A DNA stretch of 64,000 bases from Jejubacter calystegiae (lineage in GTDB: Bacteria > Pseudomonadota > Gammaproteobacteria > Enterobacterales > Enterobacteriaceae). A program made the translations under genes and the position numbers. This document shows, piece by piece, positions 10,522 through 19,619 of the stretch. The notes under the pieces are model-generated. The model searched no databases. It was not told where the DNA came from and saw only the letters and a program-made list of their open reading frames with translations. The DNA lies in assembly GCF_005671395.1 (NCBI RefSeq), contig NZ_CP040428.1, positions 434,001 through 498,000 of the forward strand, read 5' to 3'. Each line of letters begins with the position of its first letter. The stretch's first letter is position 1.

Positions 10522-12354
10522 ATGGAGCAAAACCCGCAGTCACAGCTGAAACTTCTTGTCACCCGTGGTAAGGAGCAAGGCTATCTGACCTATGCCGAGG
10601 TCAATGACCATCTGCCGGAAGATATCATCGACTCCGATCAGATCGAAGACATCATCCAAATGATCAACGACATGGGAATCCAGGTGATGGAAGAAGCACC
10701 GGATGCCGATGATCTGATGCTGGCTGAGAACTCCGCGGATGAAGATGCCGCCGAAGCTGCTGCTCAGGTGCTCTCCAGCGTAGAATCGGAAATCGGGCGT
10801 ACCACCGACCCGGTGCGCATGTATATGCGCGAAATGGGTACCGTTGAGCTGCTCACCCGTGAAGGTGAAATCGATATCGCCAAGCGTATCGAAGACGGTA
10901 TCAATCAGGTGCAGTGTTCCGTTGCCGAATACCCGGAAGCCATCACCTACCTGATGGAGCAGTACGATCGCGTAGAGGCGGGCGAAAGCCGCCTTTCCGA
11001 CCTGATCACCGGTTTTGTCGATCCTAATGCTGAAGAAGATCTCGCCCCTACCGCCACTCACGTTGGATCCGAACTCTCGCAGGAAGAGATGGACGACGAT
11101 GATGACGACGATGACGATGACGACAGCAGCGACGACGACAACAGCATCGACCCGGAAGTGGCCCGCGAGAAATTCGCCGCGCTGCGTACCCAGTATGAAG
11201 TGGCCCGTGGCGTCATCAAGAGTAAGGGTCGCAGCCACGCCGACGCGCAGGCAGAGATTCATAAACTCTCTGAAGTTTTCAAAGAGTTCCGCCTGGTACC
11301 GAAACAGTTCGACTATCTGGTCAACAGCATGCGCGTCATGATGGACCGCGTCCGTACTCAGGAACGCATCATCATGAAGCTGTGCGTTGAACAGTGCAAA
11401 ATGCCGAAGAAAAACTTCATCACGCTGTTTACCGGCAACGAAACCAGCGATACCTGGTTCAATGCCGCCATCGCGATGAATAAGCCGTGGTCCGAAAAGC
11501 TGCACAACGTGGCGGACGACGTGCATCGCGGCCTGCAGAAACTGCAGCAGATTGAAGAAGAGACCGGCCTGACTATCGAGCAGGTGAAGGACATCAACCG
11601 CCGTATGTCCATTGGCGAAGCCAAAGCGCGCCGCGCCAAGAAAGAGATGGTGGAAGCGAACCTGCGTCTGGTTATCTCCATCGCCAAGAAGTACACCAAC
11701 CGCGGTTTGCAGTTCCTGGATCTGATTCAGGAAGGCAACATCGGCCTGATGAAGGCGGTGGACAAGTTCGAATACCGCCGTGGCTACAAGTTTTCAACTT
11801 ACGCCACCTGGTGGATTCGCCAGGCCATCACCCGCTCTATCGCGGACCAGGCGCGTACCATCCGTATTCCGGTGCATATGATTGAGACCATCAACAAACT
11901 CAACCGTATTTCGCGCCAGATGCTGCAGGAGATGGGCCGTGAGCCAACGCCGGAAGAGCTGGCCGAGCGGATGCTGATGCCGGAAGATAAGATCCGTAAG
12001 GTACTGAAGATCGCCAAAGAGCCGATCTCCATGGAAACGCCGATCGGTGACGATGAAGATTCGCATCTGGGCGACTTTATCGAGGATACCACCCTCGAAC
12101 TGCCGCTGGATTCCGCCACCACCGAAAGCCTGCGCGCCGCCACTCACGACGTGCTGGCCGGCCTGACCGCCCGTGAAGCTAAAGTGCTGCGTATGCGTTT
12201 CGGTATCGATATGAATACCGACCACACCCTGGAAGAGGTCGGTAAACAGTTCGACGTCACCCGTGAACGTATTCGTCAGATCGAAGCCAAGGCCCTGCGT
12301 AAGCTGCGTCACCCGAGCCGTTCGGAAGTGCTGCGTAGCTTCCTGGACGACTAA
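10522..12354 (+). CDS. rpoD: RNA polymerase primary sigma factor sigma-70
   Basis: Housekeeping sigma factor directing RNA polymerase to most promoters. The 610 residues start at [10 protein letters not shown]. The open frame reaches back to the dnaG stop, but the E. coli start is this ATG, which has a poor ribosome-binding site. Region 1.1 lies at the N-terminus and region 1.2 at [11 protein letters not shown]. The acidic non-conserved region contains an uninterrupted run of 11 Asp near residue 190. Regions 2 ([32 protein letters not shown]), 3 and 4 ([21 protein letters not shown]) follow and are identical or nearly so to E. coli. The 152 bp between dnaG and rpoD is where RNase E processing occurs in E. 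coli; nothing else was seen there. Confidence 0.97.
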   Translation: MEQNPQSQLKLLVTRGKEQGYLTYAEVNDHLPEDIIDSDQIEDIIQMINDMGIQVMEEAPDADDLMLAENSADEDAAEAAAQVLSSVESEIGRTTDPVRMYMREMGTVELLTREGEIDIAKRIEDGINQVQCSVAEYPEAITYLMEQYDRVEAGESRLSDLITGFVDPNAEEDLAPTATHVGSELSQEEMDDDDDDDDDDDSSDDDNSIDPEVAREKFAALRTQYEVARGVIKSKGRSHADAQAEIHKLSEVFKEFRLVPKQFDYLVNSMRVMMDRVRTQERIIMKLCVEQCKMPKKNFITLFTGNETSDTWFNAAIAMNKPWSEKLHNVADDVHRGLQKLQQIEEETGLTIEQVKDINRRMSIGEAKARRAKKEMVEANLRLVISIAKKYTNRGLQFLDLIQEGNIGLMKAVDKFEYRRGYKFSTYATWWIRQAITRSIADQARTIRIPVHMIETINKLNRISRQMLQEMGREPTPEELAERMLMPEDKIRKVLKIAKEPISMETPIGDDEDSHLGDFIEDTTLELPLDSATTESLRAATHDVLAGLTAREAKVLRMRFGIDMNTDHTLEEVGKQFDVTRERIRQIEAKALRKLRHPSRSEVLRSFLDD

Positions 12355-12378
12355 CTGGCAGTGCATAAAATGCTAAAG

Positions 12379-12403
12379 GCTCCCTTCGGGGAGCTTTTTT
12401 TTT
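12379..12403 (+). terminator. Rho-independent terminator of the rpsU-dnaG-rpoD operon
   Basis: Stem GCTCCC/GGGAGC closed by a TTCG tetraloop and followed by nine T. It sits 24 bp after the rpoD stop. Confidence 0.93.
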
Positions 12404-12437
12404 ACCCTCTCCCTGTGGGAGAGGGCCAGGGTGAGGG
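12403..12437. repeat. Enterobacterial palindromic intergenic repeat, copy B
   Basis: Same element as at 6985-7018 but inverted: read on the minus strand it gives CCTCACCCTGGCCCTCTCC followed by the palindromic half. It lies between the rpoD terminator and the end of mug. Confidence 0.65.
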
Positions 12438-12481
12438 CATCAAACCGCAGGTGCTCAACAGAATCCGCCCCCAGAAGACAC

Positions 12482-12988
12482 TTAAAGCCCCCTGCCCCTG
12501 AGCGCCTCATCTAACTCACGATACGCCGCCGCCAGCTCATCCAGCGACGCGCGGTTCAGCCCGCTGGGATTAGGCAGAACCCAGACTTCGGTTTCCCCCA
12601 CGCCCTGAGGCTGTCTGCCCCACTGCACATTGCGCACGCCAAACGCCTGGGCATATGCCTGCTTACCCAGCACCGCCAGCGCACCGGGCTGATAGCGGGA
12701 TATCTTCTCCACCACCGCCTGCCCCCCGGCACGTAGCTCGTCGCGTTTCACTTCGCTGGCCTGCACCGTAGGCCGCGCCACCAGCATAGTGATCCCACAG
12801 CCGGTATCCAGCAGATGCTGCTCTTCCGCCGGCTTCAACTGGCGTTCGGTAAAACCCGCCAGATAAATCACCTGCCAGAAACGGTTGCCGGGATGGGCAA
12901 AATGAAACCCGGTGTGGGCCGATGATTTACCCGGATTAATGCCGCAAAACACCACCCGCAGCCCCGGCGCCAGAATATCCTCGATCAT
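12482..12988 (-). CDS. mug: G/U mismatch-specific DNA glycosylase
   Basis: Removes uracil and ethenocytosine opposite guanine, starting base-excision repair. The 168 residues carry the two Mug/TDG motifs, GINPG (residues 16-20, with the catalytic Asn) and LPNPSGLNR near residue 140, plus [10 protein letters not shown] for pocket formation. Length equals E. coli Mug. It lies between rpoD and the tRNA-Ile gene as in E. coli, and is transcribed towards rpoD. Confidence 0.95.
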   Translation of the reverse strand: MIEDILAPGLRVVFCGINPGKSSAHTGFHFAHPGNRFWQVIYLAGFTERQLKPAEEQHLLDTGCGITMLVARPTVQASEVKRDELRAGGQAVVEKISRYQPGALAVLGKQAYAQAFGVRNVQWGRQPQGVGETEVWVLPNPSGLNRASLDELAAAYRELDEALRGRGL

Positions 12989-13092
12989 GGCACTCCCTTA
13001 CGTAAAAAAGTCCATTATAAAGCCTTTGCAATCCGCTGGTTACAAAATCGGCATATCACTGCGTAACGCTGGATTGCCGCAAAGAGTTACTT

Positions 13093-13098
13093 TATAAT
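13093..13098 (+). promoter_or_regulatory. -10 box of the tRNA-Ile gene
   Basis: Perfect TATAAT eleven bases before the tRNA 5' end. A convincing -35 at 16-18 bp is not seen. Confidence 0.55.
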
Positions 13099-13108
13099 CC
13101 ACCGTCAT

Positions 13109-13184
13109 GGCCCCTTAGCTCAGTGGTTAGAGCAGGCGACTCATAATCGCTTGGTCGCTGGTTCAAGTCCAGCAGGGGCCACCA
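13109..13184 (+). tRNA. ileX: tRNA-Ile2, anticodon CAT (C34 becomes lysidine)
   Basis: A 76-base cloverleaf with acceptor GGCCCCT/AGGGGCC, encoded CCA, D-loop AGCTCAGTGGTTAGAGC, anticodon loop CTCATAA and T-loop GGTTCAAGTCC. The sequence corresponds to E. coli ileX, next to mug as in E. coli. The CAT anticodon is read as Ile because TilS converts C34 to lysidine, so the mature tRNA decodes AUA. The gene is whole even though its 3' half is a phage attachment core: prophage 1 supplied an identical 3' end and a new terminator. Confidence 0.95.
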
Positions 13185-13197
13185 AATTTTAGCTTTA
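13140..13197. repeat. attL core of prophage 1 (tRNA 3' half)
   Basis: 58-bp sequence from the base before the anticodon to 13 bp past the CCA, repeated without a mismatch at 42281-42338. Similarity goes on for another ~45 bp with a few changes. This direct repeat marks the recombination core used by the integrase encoded at 41142-42194. Confidence 0.95.
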
Positions 13198-13210
13198 GAA
13201 TCATATAATT

Positions 13211-13236
13211 AAGCCACTCGAAAGAGTGGCTTTTTT
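13211..13236 (+). terminator. Terminator after ileX, supplied by prophage 1
   Basis: Nine-base stem AAGCCACTC/GAGTGGCTT with GAAA loop running into a T-tract. It lies just beyond the att core, so it comes from the phage arm and would end tRNA transcription before the prophage. Confidence 0.9.
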
Positions 13237-13253
13237 GTTGGCCTCGCATCCAG

Positions 13254-13272
13254 TGTCGCAAAAGTGTCGCAC
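13254..13272. promoter_or_regulatory. Probable integrase arm-type site, left arm of prophage 1
   Basis: TGTCGCAAAAGTGTCGCAC: two TGTCGCA direct repeats 11 bp apart. The same 19 bp occur at 42168-42186 at the other end of the prophage, overlapping the end of int. In P2-type phages the integrase binds paired direct repeats on both arms of attP, which fits this placement. Confidence 0.65.
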
Positions 13273-13822
13273 GCATTTTATTTTGCCCTTCTTTCCACCA
13301 CGTCTCTTGACGTGCAAATTGCCTGAGAAGTCACTATTTCACCTTCCGATAATTTCACTTTTACATCCGGCACTAATCTCGTTCAGACCTGCGCCGTCTC
13401 TGTGGTTTTGCCTTTTGTGCTCTCTGTGCGAAATCTCCGCCTCAGATCCAAATCTTCCACGTAAAACACAAAAAACCTTTAATTTTCTGTTTGTTATGCT
13501 TTTAAACAGATCCACCGTAGATCCTTTTTACTGTAAAAAACTGCAATCCGTTTCAATCATTTCAGTTTGGGTTTTCCGGCAAAGCCCCGGCAGCGGCGCG
13601 GGCTGGCGGGATGTTTTGTAATAATCGAAAACTGAAATAACTTTTCAATACGAAAACCGCAGGCGGGTGCGGTGTAGTGCCGTTTTCTTCACTTCCCCGG
13701 TTATTTCGTGGCACCGTCGCCACGCAGGCGCGCCCCTGCCGCTACGATCTTTTTTCACCGTGTCCGGCACTGTCCTGAATTGCGCGCCGCTCTGCGGGCG
13801 TCCTGTCGCGTTTTACGGGCAT
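13273..13822. other. Gene-free stretch between attL and the late operon of prophage 1
   Basis: About 550 bp with no convincing coding frame on either strand. The first half is AT-rich (13440-13560) and the second GC-rich. One 10-bp inverted repeat (ATTTCAGTTT at 13559-13568 and its complement at 13629-13638) is 60 bp apart. It may hold further arm sites or an untranslated RNA; nothing is recognised. Confidence 0.4.
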
Positions 13823-13845
13823 AAAAAAACCCGCACAGGGCGGGT
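13823..13845 (-). terminator. Terminator of the leftward late operon of prophage 1
   Basis: On the minus strand: stem ACCCGC/GCGGGT with a 5-base loop, followed by seven T. It lies 20 bp after the end of the last late gene. Confidence 0.85.
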
Positions 13846-13865
13846 AATGATGGGATGTCAGCCAG

Positions 13866-15518
13866 TCAGCCGATCACAGGGTCATATTTATTTTTCAGGG
13901 TGACGGCACTGGTGCCGGTGGCGGTGATAGCTGCTGCGTTGGTCGGTGCGCCGGTATTACTGTGCGTATGGCTCGCGGTCTGCGCCGCCAGCGCCTGGAC
14001 AACGTCAAGCGTATCAAGCATTAGCTGCATAACGTTGATTGTGGAACTACCCACCCACACAACCGGGGCGATCATCTCCTGCCGTGCACCTGCGATACTC
14101 TGCCGTAGCTGGGCGATTTTCTCCGACAGATTACCGCCCACGGCCAGCGTGGAATCTTTGGCCACGTTAGCCACCAGACTGCCGCCGGTGGCCACGCTGT
14201 AATCTCCGGTGGCCACATGCTGTACGGCACCGGCCATCAGACTGGTTGTGCCCAGTACCGTGGTTTTATCCGTGGCCTGAATAGTGGTTTCTCTGGCCAC
14301 CAGACTGCGGCGTTCATCATCCGCGCTGACTTCCCGGCTCATTGACGTTTCGCGGATAGCCTGGTCGGTCTGGCGCTCCCAGTCTCCGGCCACGGTCACG
14401 CGCTGTGAAACGCCTTCGCGCTGCTGTTGTAGCTGTTCCCCGGGTTTCACATCCGGCAGGCTGTTACCCTGCGCCAGCGTCTGACGAATAAACGGCTTAT
14501 CCGGGCGCCCGCCGGTAAACGCCAGTTCCACCAGGGTACCGGCAGGAGGAAACTGGAACATCCCAGAATCATTCCCGGCCATTGGTACCGGCAGCGGCAC
14601 GGCAGGATACTCCGGCGTATTAGCTTCCGGGTTGCCGTCCACGTCCAGCAACTGGACGTGTACCGCATAGCGCGGACGAAACGGATCGGCAATATTTCCG
14701 CTGGCCACATCTTCCACCGGCCCGATAACCCGTGCCAGTTTCGGCAGGTGTTGGCCGGATGCCAGTTCGGGAAATGCCGCCTCAGCCTGCCGCACAAACG
14801 GGCTTTTCGTCACGGCCTTGCCATTGCTGCCGCGAACTGCCCAGGTCAGCGTCATATCATCGTTATTCAGCCGGATCGATGTAATGCGCTGACCGTTCAC
14901 CTCTGCACCGGGACGCAGGGCCGGAACCAGCGCCAGGGTCATGGAATCACCGGCGGCAGTAGCGCGGCTAAACTCCGCCGGAATGGTCACCGGCTTACCG
15001 GCAAACATACCGTGCGCAGCGCTACCGGCGAACACATCCCCGCCCGGGGTCTGATACCAGATATAGTCCTCAACCCCAAACGCCGCCCCCAGGCTGGCCA
15101 GCAACTGATACCCGGTGCCGCTATGCGTGAAGTGGGGGATCGCTTTGCTGGCGTAGCTGGCACCATCAGGCACGATAAAGGTTAATCCGCTCTGCTCTGC
15201 CAGCCAGTCCAGCACAGTGCGTAATGTCGGGTGTTGAAAGCTGCACGCCCAGGGCTTATCGAAAATACCAACAAGCTCGCGAACAAAAAGCCGCTGGCTC
15301 CCGTTCTCCGCCGGTTGCGAGCGTTCAACATATCCGGTAAACCAGCGGTAAAGCTGATCCGTATAACCCGCGTCCAGGCGCACCACCTTGCCGGTGTAGT
15401 CAGTATCCGTCTGTGCCGTGATAAAACCCCGCCCGCAGGCGTTCAGCTCCAGCACCAGGTTAACGTCAGACACATGCACTTCATCGGATGACAGATAAAG
15501 TCGGTTAAGCGGCCGCAT
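13866..15518 (-). CDS. Fused tail hub and spike protein (gpD-like plus gpV-like)
   Basis: A 550-residue baseplate protein. Roughly the first 230 residues look like a phage late-control D/gp27-type hub (VVRLDAGYTDQLYRWFTGYVE, then HPTLRTVLDWLAEQSGLTF). The middle (about 270-380) has the OB-fold features of a gpV/gp5 spike (LLDVDGNPEANTPEYPAVP, GTLVELAFTGGRPDKP). The C-terminal part is a repetitive, probably beta-helical needle ending near ASHTHSNTG. That HxH motif is placed like the one binding iron at the P2 gpV spike tip. No separate V gene exists in this prophage. It is the last gene of the late operon, before the terminator. Confidence 0.75.
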   Translation of the reverse strand: MRPLNRLYLSSDEVHVSDVNLVLELNACGRGFITAQTDTDYTGKVVRLDAGYTDQLYRWFTGYVERSQPAENGSQRLFVRELVGIFDKPWACSFQHPTLRTVLDWLAEQSGLTFIVPDGASYASKAIPHFTHSGTGYQLLASLGAAFGVEDYIWYQTPGGDVFAGSAAHGMFAGKPVTIPAEFSRATAAGDSMTLALVPALRPGAEVNGQRITSIRLNNDDMTLTWAVRGSNGKAVTKSPFVRQAEAAFPELASGQHLPKLARVIGPVEDVASGNIADPFRPRYAVHVQLLDVDGNPEANTPEYPAVPLPVPMAGNDSGMFQFPPAGTLVELAFTGGRPDKPFIRQTLAQGNSLPDVKPGEQLQQQREGVSQRVTVAGDWERQTDQAIRETSMSREVSADDERRSLVARETTIQATDKTTVLGTTSLMAGAVQHVATGDYSVATGGSLVANVAKDSTLAVGGNLSEKIAQLRQSIAGARQEMIAPVVWVGSSTINVMQLMLDTLDVVQALAAQTASHTHSNTGAPTNAAAITATGTSAVTLKNKYDPVIG

Positions 15519-16083
15519 CGCTACCCCCCGTCAGTTTCCCCAGGGCTTCATCAGTGGGCTTTAATACCCGGCGTTCAAACCACGTCATTTTTTCCGCGTC
15601 TGCGTCTGTACTGGTCGTCGTTGTTGATGCTCCGGCACCGGTCTGCCCCTGGGTTTTTGCCCCCGTTCTGGCAGCGGCGCGGGCCTGTTTTTTCTCCGGT
15701 ACGCTCAGATGCTCGCGTAGTGTGAACGTGACCAGCCATGCCATTTGTCCATCCTGCTGCGGTGCATCGATTGTGCCGCTAAATGTCACTTCGCGCAGAT
15801 TGATGGCCTGAGCCGTCATATTGGCCACGCGGTAAACATGCAGCTTGCCCGCGTTATCCATTGCCGATCCCAGCTCAAAAATGCGCGTCAACAACTCCGG
15901 CTTGCTGAATGGAATCAGGCCAGAGATCCGCAGCTCTTTGGCTTTCACGCCCTGCTCTGCCTTATCCGTGCTGGATGTCTGCCCGCTCTGGTCTTTCTCC
16001 TGAAACTGCATCGTTGCGGTTATTTTCATATCCGCCAGCTGGATGGCCTCTCCATCCAGCGCCAGGGTGATAATCTTACTCAC
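15505..16083 (-). CDS. Baseplate/tail complex protein of HP1-type phages
   Basis: 192 residues, not matched to a P2 gene. The N-terminal ~130 residues look like a compact beta-rich virion domain (ITLALDGEAIQLADMKITAT, LREVTFSGTIDAPQQDG, WLVTFTLREHLSVPEKK). A low-complexity Ala/Thr linker follows (GAGASTTTTSTDADAE), then a short helical tail. It overlaps the hub-spike gene by 14 bp and the upstream gene by 8 bp, so it is translated with them. Position just before the hub suggests a baseplate or tail-end role; this is inference. Confidence 0.6.
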   Translation of the reverse strand: MSKIITLALDGEAIQLADMKITATMQFQEKDQSGQTSSTDKAEQGVKAKELRISGLIPFSKPELLTRIFELGSAMDNAGKLHVYRVANMTAQAINLREVTFSGTIDAPQQDGQMAWLVTFTLREHLSVPEKKQARAAARTGAKTQGQTGAGASTTTTSTDADAEKMTWFERRVLKPTDEALGKLTGGSDAAA

Positions 16084-16777
16084 CGATCATAGCCTCCACT
16101 GCTTCCACATCACCGACAAACATCACCGCCGCGCTATAAACGGCTGACGGTGCCGGAATATCCCTGACCAGCTCCGCCGCTGTCGTATTGAAATCCCCAC
16201 GGCGAGCGAATGCCCATACCGTGGCGCTTTTACCTTTTAACTCATTCAGCCCCTGAGCTATCGCGGTCAGCGCTGCATCGCGGGCCGTAGTAAAGCTTTT
16301 CATCAACTCCGCCAGCCCCTCCGGGCTACTGGCGGCGCTGGCCTGCTCATGGGCGGCGGCAATACGCTGCGCATTAAGCGCCTGGCGGCTGGTCATAGCC
16401 GACACCGGCGCTACTGATGGCAGCGCGGCACCTGGCCGCGCCGGGATCTGCATCCTGGTGGTGGCCAGCTCTGCGGCAGATTGCGCCAGGCGTCGCACCT
16501 GAGTAACAGAGGGCAGCGGTAAGACCCCGGCCAGTTCATCAAGGTGGGCAATAAAATCCGCGTATGTCTCTGCGGCAACCATCAGCACGACCACCCCGCC
16601 GGAATCCGACGAGCCAGACAATCGTCCAGCCAGCCATGGTATGGCGCTGCCGGGGCTTAAATAGGCGCCGCTATCCATAATCTGCCCCAGGCCATATACC
16701 CACGGATGCGCTGCTACGGTGGCGCACGTCAGTGACTGAGCGCTATCACCAAAGGCCAGGCGGGCTTTACGCCACAT
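16076..16777 (-). CDS. Putative tail-associated protein of HP1-type prophages, function unknown
   Basis: 233 residues with no recognised domain. The N-terminal half is globular ([20 protein letters not shown], then [18 protein letters not shown]). The centre is helical and Ala/Gln-rich ([21 protein letters not shown]). The start overlaps the end of the fiber chaperone gene and the stop overlaps the next gene, so it belongs to the tail operon. Its place between fiber chaperone and hub suggests a virion or assembly role, which I infer only. Confidence 0.5.
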   Translation of the reverse strand: MWRKARLAFGDSAQSLTCATVAAHPWVYGLGQIMDSGAYLSPGSAIPWLAGRLSGSSDSGGVVVLMVAAETYADFIAHLDELAGVLPLPSVTQVRRLAQSAAELATTRMQIPARPGAALPSVAPVSAMTSRQALNAQRIAAAHEQASAASSPEGLAELMKSFTTARDAALTAIAQGLNELKGKSATVWAFARRGDFNTTAAELVRDIPAPSAVYSAAVMFVGDVEAVEAMIGE

Positions 16778-17288
16778 TGCCGGGCACCTCCGGCCACTCG
16801 ATATCAGGTGCCACGCTGGTATCCACCCGATTAAGCAGGACGCGGTATTTTTTCCACGCCTTCAGCAATTCCGCCTCTTCATCAGTGGCGATATCCAAAT
16901 CGATGGCATCCTGAAGCGGAGCAATTGACGCAGTAGCCACAGATAACAATCGTGCTTTTTCCGCTTCCGCATTCGCGACATTATCAACCGGTACAGGGGT
17001 TATTTTCCCCGCTGCATACTGCCACTGACCATTTACCGCAAAGCCTGCAGGAATATTATCTGCATCCACCTCAACAACAGAACAACCCAACGGCCAAAGC
17101 CCGGACGCATCTTTCTCGGCACTACAAATAACACCACGATTATCAAAGACAACTTTCAATGTTTCTTCTGAAAACCGCTGCTGAACTTCATACCAGTCTG
17201 CGCCATTATCCGACCTGAGGAACAATACACCATCAGGAAGAGCATCATCCTCTGGATAATAGAGAGAAAAATCATTAAAAATTTTCAT
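16767..17288 (-). CDS. Tail fiber assembly chaperone (Tfa family)
   Basis: 173 residues. Helps fold and trimerise the tail fiber encoded directly upstream. The N-terminal part has the [26 protein letters not shown] segment common in Tfa proteins. The C-terminal half has the usual [36 protein letters not shown] block (here cited by position, about 130-160) ending in WPEVPGNVA. The start at 17288 (MKIFNDFSL) overlaps the fiber stop (ATGA), so translation is coupled. Base composition is more AT-rich than in neighbouring genes, as in many exchanged fiber modules. Confidence 0.85.
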   Translation of the reverse strand: MKIFNDFSLYYPEDDALPDGVLFLRSDNGADWYEVQQRFSEETLKVVFDNRGVICSAEKDASGLWPLGCSVVEVDADNIPAGFAVNGQWQYAAGKITPVPVDNVANAEAEKARLLSVATASIAPLQDAIDLDIATDEEAELLKAWKKYRVLLNRVDTSVAPDIEWPEVPGNVA

Positions 17289-19036
17289 ACCTGAGATACC
17301 GTATACCATGTTCCGTTTATATTCTTCTGTAGAGGGCGTAAAACTATATAGTCGTTCGTTCCATCTACTTCGCCTTCAATCTGTAGCCCCGTAACAACAT
17401 TCCCCGCCACCTCATAATTCACCGCATATTTCATCAGTTGCCTGTTTCTGGCTCCCAGGCGCATATCACGAACGTGATTTTCACTGACCCATGATTTAGT
17501 GGCTAATTCAATTACCGTATTGCTGGTAGTGTGTCGCATGTATGGTAACGTACTGTTACCGCTTCTGAATCCAGCCATGCTACATACATCCTGGGCTATA
17601 AAATTCCCTTTAGGCTGAAAAGTTTCATTAGTCCACGCCCTTGTCGCCAATTCAATAACATCCCCGCTTGAGGTATGGCGCATATAGGGTAACTCACTAT
17701 TACCGCTTCTAAATCCTGCGATATGGCATCCGTCCTGGGCTATAGCACTAATATCATTAGCGGATGGCTTATATTCTGTACTATAGAATCTTGTACTGCT
17801 CCACACCCCCATTCCGCTCTGAATGTGCAGCGCTAACCCGCAATCACTACCAATTTCCAACAGCGAGCCATATTTGCCATCCGTTCCGTGCTGAGTCCAG
17901 ATAGCATTTAGCCAACCAGACGTTAATCGGTCATCCTTCGAACCTGCTCCGTAATGTCCGCCAGGCTTTCCCGGAAAAAAGTCATACAGGCCGGAAGAAC
18001 TAACTTCTATGCGATTACCACCAAGCCCAAAAGCACCAACACGCATTAATCTATTTATGGTAGTGTCAGTAACTGATATTTGTGCATCAACAGTAGCAGC
18101 ACTACCCAATCCCATATTTCGGCGGGCATCTGAGACACTGAATAAATCAGAAAGATTCTTATCCCTGCGGACAAAGTCACTATTCCCCTGCTGTTCTGCC
18201 AGACTGCCTTTCGGGCGCAAATCAGTGATATTGCCGTCTGCGTCAATCTCCGCCAGGGCAAACACATAATGCTGAATACCGTCTTTTACATAGTCCACCT
18301 GAGCCGGGGAAACAGCAATCTTATGAGCGACATCCCAGACGCTGGTCAGCGTGCCCTGCCAGCTCACATCAAGCCAGACCTTAACCGGCTTCGTGGTGAC
18401 GGTGATATCCTGATTCTGTGCCAGCTCCGCACGCAGCCCCGCCACATATCCCGTACCGCCAGTAACATGGTACTGAGCGCCGTCTCTGGCAACCAGCCAG
18501 CCATCGCCAAAAAAGGCGGCGGCTCCGTATATATCCACGTTTTCCAGGCGCTGGCGTTCATCCATTCCGGCCATGCGCGCCGCGAAATCAATCTGCCAGG
18601 TTTCCGCCGGGGTGTTGATCTGGGTTTCTTCCGCTGCACCGCTGTACTCCATCAAAAAGGAGCGGGTTAACACGTTCCCCTGCTGTCCTTCAACAGTGGC
18701 AATCTTCTTCTGGGTCGGGGCATGTACAATCATAGCCAGGGTGCCGCTGGCCTTATTCATCAGGCCAATCCAGTTAAATTCGAAATCACCCACTTTGGCA
18801 CCCAGCACAACCGAATAGACCACGGCATTATCATTCACCCGGCCTGTGCGAGTAACCGCCTCGCGATGCACAATCAGGCTGGTATCCGGTACGCCTTCGT
18901 CCCGGTCAATCGGATCGGTAATATTGAGATCCGGCACATTGGCAAAAACAAATTCATCCAGCGTAACGGGGCTGTTATCGGCTCCCTGCTGCGCTTTCAG
19001 CGCTTCAAACGCTTTCGTAATAACAGTCTGTGACAT
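17285..19036 (-). CDS. Tail fiber protein (gpH-like)
   Basis: 583 residues; binds the host surface and sets host range. The N-terminal ~150 residues are the conserved P2-type baseplate-attachment domain ([35 protein letters not shown]). A middle shaft follows ([20 protein letters not shown]). The distal part carries a duplicated unit of about 48 residues, each copy holding [15 protein letters not shown] and VIELAT. The start at 19036 ([13 protein letters not shown]) was chosen over an in-frame start 25 codons upstream because it matches the family. The distal half is AT-richer and was probably swapped in together with its chaperone gene. Confidence 0.9.
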   Translation of the reverse strand: MSQTVITKAFEALKAQQGADNSPVTLDEFVFANVPDLNITDPIDRDEGVPDTSLIVHREAVTRTGRVNDNAVVYSVVLGAKVGDFEFNWIGLMNKASGTLAMIVHAPTQKKIATVEGQQGNVLTRSFLMEYSGAAEETQINTPAETWQIDFAARMAGMDERQRLENVDIYGAAAFFGDGWLVARDGAQYHVTGGTGYVAGLRAELAQNQDITVTTKPVKVWLDVSWQGTLTSVWDVAHKIAVSPAQVDYVKDGIQHYVFALAEIDADGNITDLRPKGSLAEQQGNSDFVRRDKNLSDLFSVSDARRNMGLGSAATVDAQISVTDTTINRLMRVGAFGLGGNRIEVSSSGLYDFFPGKPGGHYGAGSKDDRLTSGWLNAIWTQHGTDGKYGSLLEIGSDCGLALHIQSGMGVWSSTRFYSTEYKPSANDISAIAQDGCHIAGFRSGNSELPYMRHTSSGDVIELATRAWTNETFQPKGNFIAQDVCSMAGFRSGNSTLPYMRHTTSNTVIELATKSWVSENHVRDMRLGARNRQLMKYAVNYEVAGNVVTGLQIEGEVDGTNDYIVLRPLQKNINGTWYTVSQV

Positions 19037-19040
19037 CCCT

Positions 19041-19619
19041 TCATCCCTGTAATTTTGCGCCATAGCTGGCGGCTTCTTCCGGCTCCGCCAGGCGTGCCGG
19101 ATAACAAACATATTCCCCCTGATCCCATCCGGCCCGGATAGCCAGGTTTTCAGAAGTCATAACCTCAAACTGGTAGCGGCGGCATGTGCGGCCATACTGC
19201 CGGATTATCTGCAACAGCAGATCGGGGTTATCGGATACCTGGCTGTCCGTCACACGAACCAGAATCACATCCCAGTCAATATCTGGCTGGCGTTCCCGCA
19301 GTTCCACATAGCCAATGCCCAGGCGGTCAAAAATGCGGATAAACCCGGCCACGCCGCCCGCGTCCTGCGCGTTAACGAACGCATACGCCACACGCTTGCG
19401 GTAAAGCGCCAGCGGCTCACCATTAAAGCGGGATATATCCCGTTCCCACGCCAGCAAATTAAGTAGCGGCTCGCTACAGGTCAGCGGGTCAAACTGGCGC
19501 AGCGGCCACTGAATCCAGTCATTAACCCGGCCCCAGAATGTGGCGCAAGCCCGCAGCAGCGCGGCAGGCTCTCCCCTGTCCATCCATGACGGCAACTTCA
19601 TCTTGCTGAAATCAGGCAT
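19041..19619 (-). CDS. Baseplate protein gpI-like
   Basis: 192 residues. P2 gpI lies between gpJ and the fiber and closes the baseplate wedge. This protein has the same place and a related layout: PLTCSEPLLNLLAWERDISRF near residue 45 (P2: the LLPWLAWAFSVDRW region), YRKRVAYAFVNAQDAGGVAGF, then a C-terminal beta domain. It overlaps the J-like gene by 8 bp and ends 4 bp before the fiber start. Similarity to P2 gpI is low, so the call leans on order. Confidence 0.75.
   Translation of the reverse strand: MPDFSKMKLPSWMDRGEPAALLRACATFWGRVNDWIQWPLRQFDPLTCSEPLLNLLAWERDISRFNGEPLALYRKRVAYAFVNAQDAGGVAGFIRIFDRLGIGYVELRERQPDIDWDVILVRVTDSQVSDNPDLLLQIIRQYGRTCRRYQFEVMTSENLAIRAGWDQGEYVCYPARLAEPEEAASYGAKLQG

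Noticed and set aside
10540..11526. 328-codon open frame on the minus strand inside rpoD
   Set aside because: Antisense to a fully conserved sigma-70 gene; its Val/His-rich run is just the reverse of the Asp codons.
13226..13621. 131-codon plus-strand frame after the tRNA
   Set aside because: Starts inside the tRNA terminator, unusual Leu/Pro/Phe/Ser composition, no ribosome-binding site and no recognisable domain; treated as non-coding.
13559..13638. Inverted repeat ATTTCAGTTT as an operator
   Set aside because: Arms are 60 bp apart in AT-rich DNA without a nearby start or promoter; probably chance.
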